DNA from: Glutamicibacter sp. JL.03c
GTDB taxonomy: Bacteria; Actinomycetota; Actinomycetes; Actinomycetales; Micrococcaceae
Length of the DNA: 64,000 nt
Assembly (NCBI RefSeq): GCF_025854375.1
Contig: NZ_CP107575.1
Span: 3,162,001-3,226,000 of the forward strand
Direction: 5' to 3'
A program made the position numbers and the translations under genes. This document shows, in pieces, positions 25,342 to 33,900 of the stretch; the first letter of the stretch is position 1; every line of letters begins with the position of its first letter. A model generated the notes under the pieces. It was not told where the DNA came from and ran no database searches. It was given only the letters and a program-made list of their open reading frames with translations.

Positions 25342-26364
25342 CTACAGCCCGGGCGCGAGGGTGCGCTCAGGCGGTGGCCCCACCACCTGCAGGTCGAGAT
25401 CCGGATTCGCCTGGATGCCGGCAATCACCGTGGAAGGATCAACCAGCCCCTCGGAATACACCGGCGCCTTGGCCGGCTCCGAGGTCACATCGAAGAATTT
25501 CTCGAAGACCCCGCCGGTGAGCAGCCCGAGCATCTGGGTATTGTGCGCACCGATAGCGAAGCTGTGCACGGTCCCGGCCGGAGCGTGCAGGAAATCGCCG
25601 GCCGTCAGGAGCACCTCGTGGCCATTGACCCACAGCCACACGCGTCCGGAGAGGCAAATGAAGTTCTCGGTGTGCAGGCGGTGGAAATGGCGGATGATGT
25701 AGGGCTGCACCGCGGCCAGCGTATTGACTGCGAAGTAGCGGCCGCCGGTATTGGCTGGCCGCGCCAGGTAGCTGTTCAGCGCATCGGGCCAGGCCCGGTG
25801 CTCGCCTCCCCCGGCGCTGAGGAAGTAGCCGCCACCTCCGTCAGGCAAATCCAATGACGCCGCGGCACCGATGCCCTCGGGAAGCTGCAGATCCCCGGGG
25901 TTCAAAGAGTCCATGGTGAACAGGTGGCGTTCGGTGCGCTCCGCCCCAGCGAGCAAGTCCGCCAGCGCGCCGCCGGGCGCGCTGAACAAGAAGAGTCGGG
26001 TCATGTGGCCCAGCATCCGGTATTCCAGGCTCTCGCCCGGCGCCACATGGAAGGAGTCGCCCTGGGCCAGGATGCGGGTCGTCCCGGCAACGGTGACCTG
26101 CACGCTGCCGTCCACGACGAAGAATGAGCGCTGCACCGCGTGCAGTGCGGAGCCGGTGCTGTGCGCACCGGCCGAGCCCAGGATGAACGCGGCTTCAAAG
26201 AGCCCGCCGGTATCCTGGGTGCGCGCGACCACGGTGACCAGCTGGCCATCGACTTCATGGCGTTCGCCTTCGCCCGATGCCAGGTAATAGGGCACCGGTT
26301 CCCCGGGCAGGGCGTTGATGACAGGCGCCAAGCGGTGCATGCGTTCTATATCGATCTGGGTCAT
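25342..26364 (-). CDS. Quercetin 2,3-dioxygenase (bicupin)
   Basis: 340 residues with two cupin domains, the arrangement of bacterial quercetinases that open the heterocyclic ring of flavonols and release CO, leaving a depside. The C-terminal cupin has a full metal site: H226, H228, E233 and H267. The N-terminal cupin keeps H75 and H106 but has V77 and S80 where the second histidine and the glutamate are expected, so it may not bind metal. The start overlaps the stop of the upstream esterase gene by 4 bp. Pirin-like or other bicupins are alternatives. Confidence 0.8.
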   Translation of the reverse strand: MTQIDIERMHRLAPVINALPGEPVPYYLASGEGERHEVDGQLVTVVARTQDTGGLFEAAFILGSAGAHSTGSALHAVQRSFFVVDGSVQVTVAGTTRILAQGDSFHVAPGESLEYRMLGHMTRLFLFSAPGGALADLLAGAERTERHLFTMDSLNPGDLQLPEGIGAAASLDLPDGGGGYFLSAGGGEHRAWPDALNSYLARPANTGGRYFAVNTLAAVQPYIIRHFHRLHTENFICLSGRVWLWVNGHEVLLTAGDFLHAPAGTVHSFAIGAHNTQMLGLLTGGVFEKFFDVTSEPAKAPVYSEGLVDPSTVIAGIQANPDLDLQVVGPPPERTLAPGL

Positions 26365-27332
26365 GATTCGCTGTGTCCTCGTGGTGTTTGACGGTGTGGA
26401 TTGGCGGCTTGAAGGTGCGCGGAAAGGAAATTCTCGATTTCCGCGAATCCGAATGTGGTGTCCCGGGTTCCGGGCTGCCGGGTATTGCGGGCGAGGGCGG
26501 GCGCACGGACCTCCGCCTCCAGCCGGCCATCATCCATGACGGCAGCCAGCTGCACGTCCAGGCGCCCGGGCGGGTTGATGAATCCGTGGCGATAATCCTG
26601 GAGCAGGTACAGTTCGGCGGGCACCGACTCGGCTTCGAGGCGCTCGAACAGCATCTGGGAGTGCACCGGCGGCACCAGTTCATCCGCGGTCCCGTGGCAG
26701 ATCAAGAAGGCCGGGGCCTGGGCGGAAACGTGGCCCAAGGGGGATGCCTGCTGGGCCACCAGCTGGCCGGGGCCGGTCTCCGGATCCACGCCCAGCAGGC
26801 GCCCTTCGGGTGTCTGCTCCCAACTGCGCCCGGCCGGGCGTTGGGCAATGATCATTTCCAGGTCCACCGGTGGATAGCAGGCCACCACGCAGGCGACCTG
26901 CGCGTCCGACGGTGCCTCGGGGGCCGGTGCCGAGGCCTTCAGCGCTGCCAGGGCGGCCAGGTGGGCACCGGCCGAAGCACCCCATACGCCGATGCGCGCC
27001 CCGTCGATGCCCCACTGCGCTCCGCGGGCCCGAAGATGCCTGATCGCGGTAATCACGTCGTCCAGGGGCGCCGGGAATTTGGCCTCGCCCGAGAGCCTGT
27101 AGTCAATGGAGGCAAAGGCCATCTTGGTGCGTGCGGCACAGGCTGCGAGGTCCGGGGCCAGCGTGCGGTCGCCGGTGAACCAGCCGCCGCCGTGCAGCCA
27201 GATGACCACCGGGACTTCGCCCGGCGCGTCCGCCGGAACGTGCAGATCCATCAGCAGCGCGGAACTTTCTGCGCCGGCGTAGTCAACGGAAAGATAGCTG
27301 CGCACGGCATGGTTTGACGATGAAGAAGTCAT
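26361..27332 (-). CDS. Alpha/beta hydrolase, HGGGW-type esterase
   Basis: About 323 residues from ATG 27332. Oxyanion-hole motif HGGGW (47-51), nucleophile S120 in GASAG, then an aspartate in TADELVPP and a histidine in YRHGF complete the triad. This is the BD-FAE/esterase-lipase class. Overlap with the quercetinase gene suggests it hydrolyses the depside product to protocatechuate and a trihydroxybenzoate; this is inferred from context only. An in-frame extension to 27455 would overlap the divergent LysR promoter and is unlikely. Confidence 0.83.
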   Translation of the reverse strand: MTSSSSNHAVRSYLSVDYAGAESSALLMDLHVPADAPGEVPVVIWLHGGGWFTGDRTLAPDLAACAARTKMAFASIDYRLSGEAKFPAPLDDVITAIRHLRARGAQWGIDGARIGVWGASAGAHLAALAALKASAPAPEAPSDAQVACVVACYPPVDLEMIIAQRPAGRSWEQTPEGRLLGVDPETGPGQLVAQQASPLGHVSAQAPAFLICHGTADELVPPVHSQMLFERLEAESVPAELYLLQDYRHGFINPPGRLDVQLAAVMDDGRLEAEVRAPALARNTRQPGTRDTTFGFAEIENFLSAHLQAANPHRQTPRGHSES

Positions 27333-27459
27333 GCAGTCAATTTTCGGGGGTCCATGGTGCCGCTGGCCATCAGGAAAAACCGAACCGGCGTTCGGCAGAT
27401 CCGAAGCAGCCGGCCGGGCTGTGGCGCTGGCACGGCCCGGTTCCCTGCCACGCATGCGC

Positions 27460-27465
27460 TACAGT
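27460..27465 (+). promoter_or_regulatory. -10 element, likely leaderless GTG start
   Basis: TACAGT ends 6 nt before GTG 27472; no ribosome binding site is present and no clear -35 is seen. Confidence 0.45.
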
Positions 27466-27471
27466 CGAAGC

Positions 27472-28452
27472 GTGGATCTTACCTTGCACCAGCTGCGTTG
27501 TTTTATCGCGGTGGCCGATACCCTGCATTTTGCGCGGGCCGCCGGGCTGCTGCATCTGAGTCCCTCCACGCTCAGCGGCCAGATTTCCGCCTTGGAACGC
27601 CAGCTGGAGTGCAAGCTCTTCGAGCGCAGCCCGCGCACCGTCCTGCTCACCGCCAAGGGGCTGGAACTGGTGCCCATGGCCCGCGAGACTTTGAACTCTT
27701 CCGAAAGAATCCTCGACTGGTCGCGCTCGCCCCAGAAGTCCGTGCTGCATCTGGGGACCCCGGCGGCCAGCGCAGGTTTGCGGGCCATCCTGCAGGCGGC
27801 GACCGCGCGCATGCCACGGGTGGACCTGCGATTGCGGCCCAGCGGATTCACCGGCGGGCTGCAGGCGGTGGAGCGCCGCGAGGCGGACTGCGCCTTCGTC
27901 TTCGACCTGAACCCGGGCGCCAGCTACCCGGGGCTGAAGACCTCGGTGTTGTGGGGCGAGGAGCTGGTGGTGGCGATGCCCGAAGCCCACCGCTTCGCAG
28001 CCCGGGATCGCGTCACCGTGGACGACTTGCTGGGCGAGACGCTGATCGGGCCGGCACAGACGCAGCCTGCCGGCCACGCCCCGGGGCGCTACTGGTACGA
28101 AACCATTGATCCTCGGCTGCCGCAGCAGTGCACCATCAAGCACCTGGTGGATTCGGCCGACGAAGCCATGGAGCTGGTATCGGCCGGCATCGGCATGAAC
28201 ATCGCTGGCTCCTCCGTGATTTCCTCCTATGCTCGTCCCGGCGTGCGTTTTGTGCCGCTGGACACCGAACTGCGGGTGTGGGTGCTGCTGGCCACCCGGG
28301 ATGAAAAGCTGTCCCCCGAGCTTGAATCATTCCTCCGGATCGCCACCGCCCGCACCGGGGACCCGGATCGCGCTTGCGGACGCGACGAAGCCGCCAGCGC
28401 GGGTCCTGCCGATATAGTGGATGCATCCTCCGATGTCGACCCAGTGCGGTGA
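27472..28452 (+). CDS. LysR-family regulator
   Basis: About 326 residues from GTG 27472: N-terminal LysR helix-turn-helix (LTLHQLRCFIAVADTLHFARAA and LSPSTLSGQISALE), then a periplasmic-binding-like effector domain. Upstream in-frame starts at 27331 and 27454 would add sequence not typical of the family. It is divergent from the esterase-quercetinase pair across about 140 bp, and is therefore the likely activator of that operon, possibly sensing a flavonol. Confidence 0.87.
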   Translation: MDLTLHQLRCFIAVADTLHFARAAGLLHLSPSTLSGQISALERQLECKLFERSPRTVLLTAKGLELVPMARETLNSSERILDWSRSPQKSVLHLGTPAASAGLRAILQAATARMPRVDLRLRPSGFTGGLQAVERREADCAFVFDLNPGASYPGLKTSVLWGEELVVAMPEAHRFAARDRVTVDDLLGETLIGPAQTQPAGHAPGRYWYETIDPRLPQQCTIKHLVDSADEAMELVSAGIGMNIAGSSVISSYARPGVRFVPLDTELRVWVLLATRDEKLSPELESFLRIATARTGDPDRACGRDEAASAGPADIVDASSDVDPVR

Positions 28453-28500
28453 ACGGAGTGTCCACTGCCAGCACCACGTCAGCAACCGGAGTTTGCCTCG

Positions 28501-29205
28501 ATGACTTCTGAAAGCCAGCTCCGGCGGAGCCTGCCCCGTTCGCGGGCCGAAGAGCTCGCGCTGTCCATTGAGGAAGACATCCGGCAGCGCCAGCTGGTTC
28601 CCGGAGACATGGTCGGCACGCTGCACGAGATCCGCGCGCAAACCGGGCTGGCCAGGTCCACGGTGAGCGAAGCGGTGCGGCTGTTGCGCGAGCGCGGAAT
28701 GCTGGAAATCCGGCCGGGCCGCGGTGGCGGCCTCTTCCTCGCCCAGCGCACCCCCGTGGTGCAATTGCGCCACACCCTGTTGAACGTCGCAAGCTCAGCC
28801 ACCGCGACGCAGGAGGCCATCGAGCTGCGTGAGGCCCTTGAACTCTTCATTGCGGTGCAGGCCGCACGCCATCGCACCGATGACGATGTGCTGCGCTTGC
28901 GCCGATCGTTGCAGCTGCTGCGCGAGGCCCAGCACGATTGGGAAGCGTTCATGCAGGCAAATTGGGCGCTGCATCGGGATATCGCCGCGATCTGCCCCAA
29001 CGAAATGGCGCGGGCCGTGTACCTCTCGACCCTGGGCTACCTTCAGCAGTCTTCCGCCGGGGCCCTGCTGGATGAGAATACGGCTGCGGGCGCCGGGTAT
29101 CGGCGCCGCCGGGTGGAGGTCCACGAGAAATTAGTTGAATCGATTATCGACGCCCGCGAGAGGGATCTGCCCGGGATCGTCCAGGAGCACAATTCCCCGG
29201 ACTAG
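28501..29205 (+). CDS. GntR-family (FadR subfamily) regulator
   Basis: 234 residues: winged helix-turn-helix (about 17-85, with TGLARSTVSEAVRLL) and an all-helical FCD domain. A GGAG lies about 9 nt before ATG 28501. Upstream are a TATAGT hexamer (28413-28418) and a perfect palindrome GGATGCATCC (28419-28428) that may be its own control site. Position suggests control of the neighbouring aromatic genes. Confidence 0.85.
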   Translation: MTSESQLRRSLPRSRAEELALSIEEDIRQRQLVPGDMVGTLHEIRAQTGLARSTVSEAVRLLRERGMLEIRPGRGGGLFLAQRTPVVQLRHTLLNVASSATATQEAIELREALELFIAVQAARHRTDDDVLRLRRSLQLLREAQHDWEAFMQANWALHRDIAAICPNEMARAVYLSTLGYLQQSSAGALLDENTAAGAGYRRRRVEVHEKLVESIIDARERDLPGIVQEHNSPD

Positions 29206-29240
29206 GTGCCACTGGCGTCAGCGGCGGGGTACAGCACTGG

Positions 29241-29279
29241 GCGGCCTATCACCGGCGCAAAGCGCCGGTGATAGGCCGC
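29241..29279. terminator. Very strong bidirectional hairpin
   Basis: An uninterrupted 18-bp inverted repeat (29241-29258 with 29262-29279) with a 3-nt loop lies between convergent gntR and FAH genes. There is no clear T-run, but the position fits a shared terminator. Confidence 0.75.
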
Positions 29280-29300
29280 TGCCTGGCCAGGTTCGACCGA

Positions 29301-30179
29301 TTACGCGGGATTTGCGGCAACTTCGGAGCGCACGGCGTGCCGGGCCTCGTTGCCCACGATCGTATTGCTGATCGTGCCAAGGCGTTCGATGTCCACTTCC
29401 ACGGTATCCCCTGGCTGCAGCAGCCATTGCGGGTCGCGGGCATACCCGACTCCGGAGGGTGTTCCGGTGGCCAGAAGGTCGCCGGGCCTCAGGGTGAAGG
29501 TCTGCGAGATATGTGCCAGCGTTTCCCCGAGCGTGTACACCATTTCATCGGTGTTGCCATTTTGCACGATTTCCCCGTTGACCCTCGTGACAACCTGCAA
29601 CCCGTCGCGCAAGTCGCCGACTTCAGCGGCCGGGACCATGGGGCCCAAGGGACCGGAGCGATCCGCGTTCTTCCCGAGAATCCATTGCGAGGTCAGTTTC
29701 TGCGCCCGCCGGGCGGTGAGGTCATTGAATGCGGAATAGCCCAGGACTGCCTTCAAGGCCTCGTCTGCGGTGGCGTCGACCAGGGTATCGCCGATCCAGG
29801 CCACGATTTCCCCTTCCCAATCCAACCCGGCCTCTCCCGCCGGCACGGGCACCTCGGCGCCATCGACGGTGAGCGATTGCGTCCAGCGCGCAAAGAGCGT
29901 GGGGTATTGGGGCAGTTCGGCATCCCGGTAGGAGCCTTCGGCCACGTGCTTGAGGTAATTCAGCCCGATGCAGATGACCCTGGCCCCGGGCAGCACCGGA
30001 GGTACGAAGGGCAGGTCTCGGGCTGGCAGGACCTGCCCCTGGCCGGCGCTCTGCAGATGGCGGGCCGGCGCAGCCCAGAATTCCTCCAATCCGCCCAGGA
30101 TTTCCACTGATTCGCCGTCCTCGGCCAGGGATGCGACCTGAATCTGCCCATTCTCGCGTTGCACGCCAATGATTCTCAT
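29301..30179 (-). CDS. Fumarylacetoacetate hydrolase family protein
   Basis: About 292 residues from ATG 30179, preceded by GGAGG. The Mg2+ site is visible as E122 and E124 (DWEGEIV) and D153 (FNDLTAR). Family members hydrolyse beta-diketone acids or decarboxylate/hydrate ring-cleavage products in aromatic catabolism. It is divergent from the DUF3500 gene and close to an FAD monooxygenase, so it may act on a ring-cleavage product. Confidence 0.87.
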   Translation of the reverse strand: MRIIGVQRENGQIQVASLAEDGESVEILGGLEEFWAAPARHLQSAGQGQVLPARDLPFVPPVLPGARVICIGLNYLKHVAEGSYRDAELPQYPTLFARWTQSLTVDGAEVPVPAGEAGLDWEGEIVAWIGDTLVDATADEALKAVLGYSAFNDLTARRAQKLTSQWILGKNADRSGPLGPMVPAAEVGDLRDGLQVVTRVNGEIVQNGNTDEMVYTLGETLAHISQTFTLRPGDLLATGTPSGVGYARDPQWLLQPGDTVEVDIERLGTISNTIVGNEARHAVRSEVAANPA

Positions 30180-30192
30180 GCGTTTGCCTCCG

Positions 30193-30238
30193 TCACGATT
30201 CACGATTTTCTAAAAGGTCTAAAAGATTCGCACCTTTT
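30193..30238. promoter_or_regulatory. Repeat cluster between FAH and DUF3500 genes
   Basis: Tandem TCACGAT twice (30193-30206), tandem TCTAAAAGG and TCTAAAAGA (30209-30226), and AAAAGGT (30212-30218) inverted as ACCTTTT (30232-30238). These lie in the shared divergent promoter region and are probably operator sites; which nearby regulator binds is unknown. Confidence 0.5.
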
Positions 30239-30361
30239 ATGCTTGAATTGGAGCATGACATAGATTCCGGTCCGTGTACAGCCCGGGATCCCCGCAGCGC
30301 ACCACTCGATAGGCTGGTCCGGCTAAGTCTCCCCCTCCCATAGATTCCGAAGGAATGAACC

Positions 30362-31600
30362 ATGAGCGCAGAATTCCGCCAGTACCTTTTCCCCGAAGGC
30401 CACCCCCGCATCGCCCGGATCAAGGAGCTGGACGCGTATCAATACCGGGAAGCCGCGAGGGAAGAAGGCAGCTTCACCGGCGAGCTCATCAAGGGCTGGA
30501 CTCCGCTCTATCTCCAACCGTTCAAGGGGGTCACCGAAGCGGGCGAACTGCGGGAAGGGCTTCATCGCCTCGAGCCCGCCCGTCCCGGCGAAGCGGCTCC
30601 GCTGGGCGCGATGCTTGAGGCCGCCGGGGCACTGCTTGCAGAACTGGGCCCCGAAGACCAGGCCACGCTGATGCACCCGGTTGACGCCCCACAGTGGCAG
30701 ACCTGGGCCAACCCGGAATTCATGCAATTCGATACCGGGCTGCGCCTGGAGTTCCAGCCGCCGGCGGTGCGCACCAAGGTCCTGGAACTCATGGCGGCCT
30801 CACTGAGCCCAGAAGGCTACGAGCTGGCCCACGGCATGATGCTGATCAACGGCTTCCTTGGCAAAACCGTTGGCCTGGAATCGCTCTTGAACGAATTCAG
30901 CTACAACTTCGCGCTCTACGGCACTCCGCACCCCACACAGCCCTGGGGCTGGCAGCTCTACGGCCATCACTGCGCGGTCAATTGCCTTGTGGTGGACGGG
31001 CGCATGGCACTCGGCCCGGTCTTCTTCGGGGCAGAACCCAATGAAATCGATGAAGGGCCGGACCGCGGGCTGCGGGCTTTCGACCGGCGCGTCGGCCTCG
31101 CCACCGAGTTGATGGCCACGCTGTCCCCCGAACTGCGCAGCGCAGCGACGCTGTACGAGCAGATGGTCGATCCAGCCATGCCCGAAGGCCGGGTGCACCC
31201 CGGCGACGAACGGCATCTGGCCGGGGCCTTCCAGGACAACCGGGTCATCCCCCTGGAAGGGATCTGCGTGGCTGACATGGAGGTCGGCTCCCGGGAGCTG
31301 GTGCTCGAGATCCTCGACGAGTTCATCTCCCCTTTGCCCAGCGGCCCCCGGGCTGCGCGGGCGCGTGAGCTGCGCGAGCATCTGGACGAGACCTGGTTTG
31401 CCTGGATTGGCGCAAGCGCCCCGGGAGACGTTTTCTACTACCGCATTCAATCCCCGGTGATCATCGTCGAATTGGACCATCACTGCGGGGTATTCCTCGA
31501 TTACCAGACCCCGCAGCGCTTCCATGTGCATACGGTCATGAGGACGCCGCACGGCAATGACTATGGCCGCGCCTGGGTGAACCAGTGGCAACAGCAGTGA
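30362..31600 (+). CDS. DUF3500 family protein
   Basis: 412 residues of unknown function. Histidine-rich conserved patches stand out: YGHHCAVN (about 200-207), VELDHHCGVFLDYQ (about 375-388) and the C-terminal HVHTVMRTPHGNDYG. They could form a metal or active site. GAAGGA precedes ATG 30362. No signal peptide or membrane helix is evident, so it is probably cytosolic. It is divergent from an FAH-family gene and followed by a convergent IclR gene, suggesting a part in phenolic catabolism; no activity is known to me. Confidence 0.75.
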   Translation: MSAEFRQYLFPEGHPRIARIKELDAYQYREAAREEGSFTGELIKGWTPLYLQPFKGVTEAGELREGLHRLEPARPGEAAPLGAMLEAAGALLAELGPEDQATLMHPVDAPQWQTWANPEFMQFDTGLRLEFQPPAVRTKVLELMAASLSPEGYELAHGMMLINGFLGKTVGLESLLNEFSYNFALYGTPHPTQPWGWQLYGHHCAVNCLVVDGRMALGPVFFGAEPNEIDEGPDRGLRAFDRRVGLATELMATLSPELRSAATLYEQMVDPAMPEGRVHPGDERHLAGAFQDNRVIPLEGICVADMEVGSRELVLEILDEFISPLPSGPRAARARELREHLDETWFAWIGASAPGDVFYYRIQSPVIIVELDHHCGVFLDYQTPQRFHVHTVMRTPHGNDYGRAWVNQWQQQ

Positions 31601-31608
31601 GCCTGCAG

Positions 31609-32412
31609 CTATAGCCGGAACTCCGGAACGTACCCCGGAGACGACGGGGAACTGTATCCCAGGCTCCGGGAAATGGTCCTGGCGGCCGTGCCCACGGCGG
31701 GCCACAGCGCCTGCGGGGCCGCCGCCCCCTCGGGGATGACCACCGACAGCGCGGCCGCCACTGCGCCATTGGCATCCTTGATGGCAGCTGCCACGGAAAG
31801 GGTCCTGCTCGGCAGGGTCCGGCGCACCACGCTGAACCCGGTGCGCTTCACGTGCGCCAAGACCTGGCGCATCTCGGCTTCATCCAGGGTGTCGCCGCCC
31901 GCTTCGCTGTCCTGGGCGCTGGCGAGAATCGCATTCGCCTCGGCCAGCGGGCAATGTGCCAGGAGCACGCGGCCCACGGCGGTGCTCCGCAAGGGCATGC
32001 GCCCTCCAACACGGTAGGCCACCTCCGGGGCCTGCGGCGAGGAAAGCCGGTCCACCATCACCGCTTCGCTCCCGTCGCGAATCGCCAGGATCACGTGGTG
32101 GCCCGTGGCAGCGTACAAGTCCTCGAGGTGGGGCAGGGCGATGGCTCGCACCCCATGCCCGCGTGGTGCCAGCGATGCCAATTCCCACATGCGCACGCCG
32201 ATGACATAGCGCCCGTCGTCGGCTTTTTCCAGCGCGCCCCACTTGGCCAGCTGTCCTACCAGCCGCCACGTGGTCGCCTTGGGAATGCCCGTCAATCTCG
32301 TGATCTCGGACATCGACAGGATTCGCCGGGTGCCCTGGAACGCGCCGAGGATCATGAACGCCCGATCAATCACGGGCTCGCCCTGGGCCGGCCGTCCCCC
32401 TGCGCTCTTCAT
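31609..32412 (-). CDS. IclR-family regulator
   Basis: About 267 residues from ATG 32412: N-terminal helix-turn-helix (MSEITRLTGIPKATTWRLV) and the IclR effector domain (VGRMPLRSTAVGRVLLA is visible). A G-rich site lies just upstream. It is divergent from the aromatic acid transporter gene, with a perfect dyad between them, so it probably controls the transporter-monooxygenase operon in response to an aromatic acid. Confidence 0.87.
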   Translation of the reverse strand: MKSAGGRPAQGEPVIDRAFMILGAFQGTRRILSMSEITRLTGIPKATTWRLVGQLAKWGALEKADDGRYVIGVRMWELASLAPRGHGVRAIALPHLEDLYAATGHHVILAIRDGSEAVMVDRLSSPQAPEVAYRVGGRMPLRSTAVGRVLLAHCPLAEANAILASAQDSEAGGDTLDEAEMRQVLAHVKRTGFSVVRRTLPSRTLSVAAAIKDANGAVAAALSVVIPEGAAAPQALWPAVGTAARTISRSLGYSSPSSPGYVPEFRL

Positions 32413-32437
32413 CGGCGTACCCCCAGCGTGATTCAGC

Positions 32438-32467
32438 ACACAAATTGTGTTTCATTGATTGAAACAC
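32438..32467. promoter_or_regulatory. IclR operator candidate
   Basis: GTGTTTCA (32447-32454) and TGAAACAC (32460-32467) form a perfect 8-bp inverted repeat with a 5-nt spacer; an overlapping dyad ACACAA-A-TTGTGT covers 32438-32450. Both are in the divergent region. Confidence 0.6.
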
Positions 32468-32552
32468 TGTCCCTGCCGGGTTGTCAAAAACACCAAGATT
32501 CTTGCAGGGCCACCGCTTCGGGCCCGCGTCCACCGTCTTGGAAAGGGAGTCA

Positions 32553-33890
32553 ATGATGACCGCACCATCCTCCACCCACCGGTCACGAACGATCGTGTAC
32601 TTCATCTGTTGGCTCAGCTTGATCGCCGATGGGTATGACCTGTACGTCTACGGCACCACCTTGCCGGCACTGATCGGCCAGGAGCCATTCAATGTCACCG
32701 CCGCGCAGGCGGGAACCGTGGGCAGCTTGGCCCTGGTCGGGATGCTCGCCGGCTCCCTCGTGGTGGGAATGCTCACCGACAAGCTGGGGCGGAGAAAGAT
32801 CCTGATCGGCTCGGTCCTGCTCTTTTCCAGCTTCATGCTGGTCTGCGCGTTCTCACCGACCTGGGAGATCTTCGCGGCCGCGCGCTTTGTTGCCTGCTTC
32901 GGCGTGGGCGGGCTGCTGCCGACCGCGGTGGCGCTGGCCAACGAATTCGCTGTGCCCGAGAAGAAATCCCTGACACTGGGGATCGTGCTCACCGGTCCGG
33001 CCCTGGGAACCATTGCCGCGTCCTTGAGCTCCATGCTGCTGATCGAAACCTATTCCTTCCGTCCGGTCTACGCGCTGGGGTCCTTCGGATTCATCGCGGC
33101 GGCACTGGCCTGGAAGTATCTTCCGGAATCGCCCGCCTTCCTCACCACGGTGGGACGCGCGGCCCAGGCAGAGAAGATCTTCACCGCCTACGGCCTGGCC
33201 TCGCCCGACGCCGCCGTCCGCACCTCGAACAGCTCCGTGGCGGCCAGCCCGACCCGGCAGTTGTTCGGCGCGGCGTTCGGGGCCCGTTCACTGCGTATCT
33301 GGCTGGTGACATTGCTGTCCATGCTCACGATGTTCGGGGTCAGCACGTGGCTGCCGCAGATCATGCGCAACGCGGGATATGGCCTGGGCTCCTCGGTCTC
33401 ATTCCTCCTGGCGTATTCCGTCGGCGCGATGCTCGGCACGGTGCTTGCTTCCTTGGCCAGCCAGCGTCTTGGCGTGAAGCCGTTGATCGTTACCGGCTTC
33501 GTCACGGCCGCAGCGGCCCTGATGCTGATGACCTCCAACCCGCCCACCGCGCTGATGATGCTGCTGGTGGCGCTGACCGGATTCGGGGGCATGGGCACGC
33601 AAAACCAGATCAACGACTACATCGCGCAGTTCTATCCAACCTCCATGCGGGCCACCGGCTTGGGCTGGGCGCTGGCCATTGGACGGCTCGGCGCCATCGC
33701 GGGTCCCACCTATGGCGCGCTGATTATCGCCACCGGAACCGGCGTCGCCGGCGCCGCAATAGCCTTCGCCATCCCGGCGATTTTCGGAGCCATCATGATG
33801 CTGACCCTGCCACGGGTGAGCCCCGCACGGGGGCTGGCGAACGACTCGTCCTCGGCCTCAGCACCGCTGCCAGCTTCCAAGCAATCCTAG
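32553..33890 (+). CDS. Aromatic acid:H+ symporter (AAHS family MFS)
   Basis: About 445 residues, twelve membrane helices. The DGYD motif in helix 1 (LIADGYDLYVYG) and the DKLGRR loop are typical of the AAHS family (PcaK, BenK, MhpT relatives), which import aromatic acids with protons. AAAGGGAG precedes ATG 32553 (ATG 32556 also possible). The monooxygenase gene follows after 10 bp, so both belong to one operon controlled by the divergent IclR. Confidence 0.88.
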   Translation: MMTAPSSTHRSRTIVYFICWLSLIADGYDLYVYGTTLPALIGQEPFNVTAAQAGTVGSLALVGMLAGSLVVGMLTDKLGRRKILIGSVLLFSSFMLVCAFSPTWEIFAAARFVACFGVGGLLPTAVALANEFAVPEKKSLTLGIVLTGPALGTIAASLSSMLLIETYSFRPVYALGSFGFIAAALAWKYLPESPAFLTTVGRAAQAEKIFTAYGLASPDAAVRTSNSSVAASPTRQLFGAAFGARSLRIWLVTLLSMLTMFGVSTWLPQIMRNAGYGLGSSVSFLLAYSVGAMLGTVLASLASQRLGVKPLIVTGFVTAAAALMLMTSNPPTALMMLLVALTGFGGMGTQNQINDYIAQFYPTSMRATGLGWALAIGRLGAIAGPTYGALIIATGTGVAGAAIAFAIPAIFGAIMMLTLPRVSPARGLANDSSSASAPLPASKQS

Positions 33891-33900
33891 GAGAATCCCC

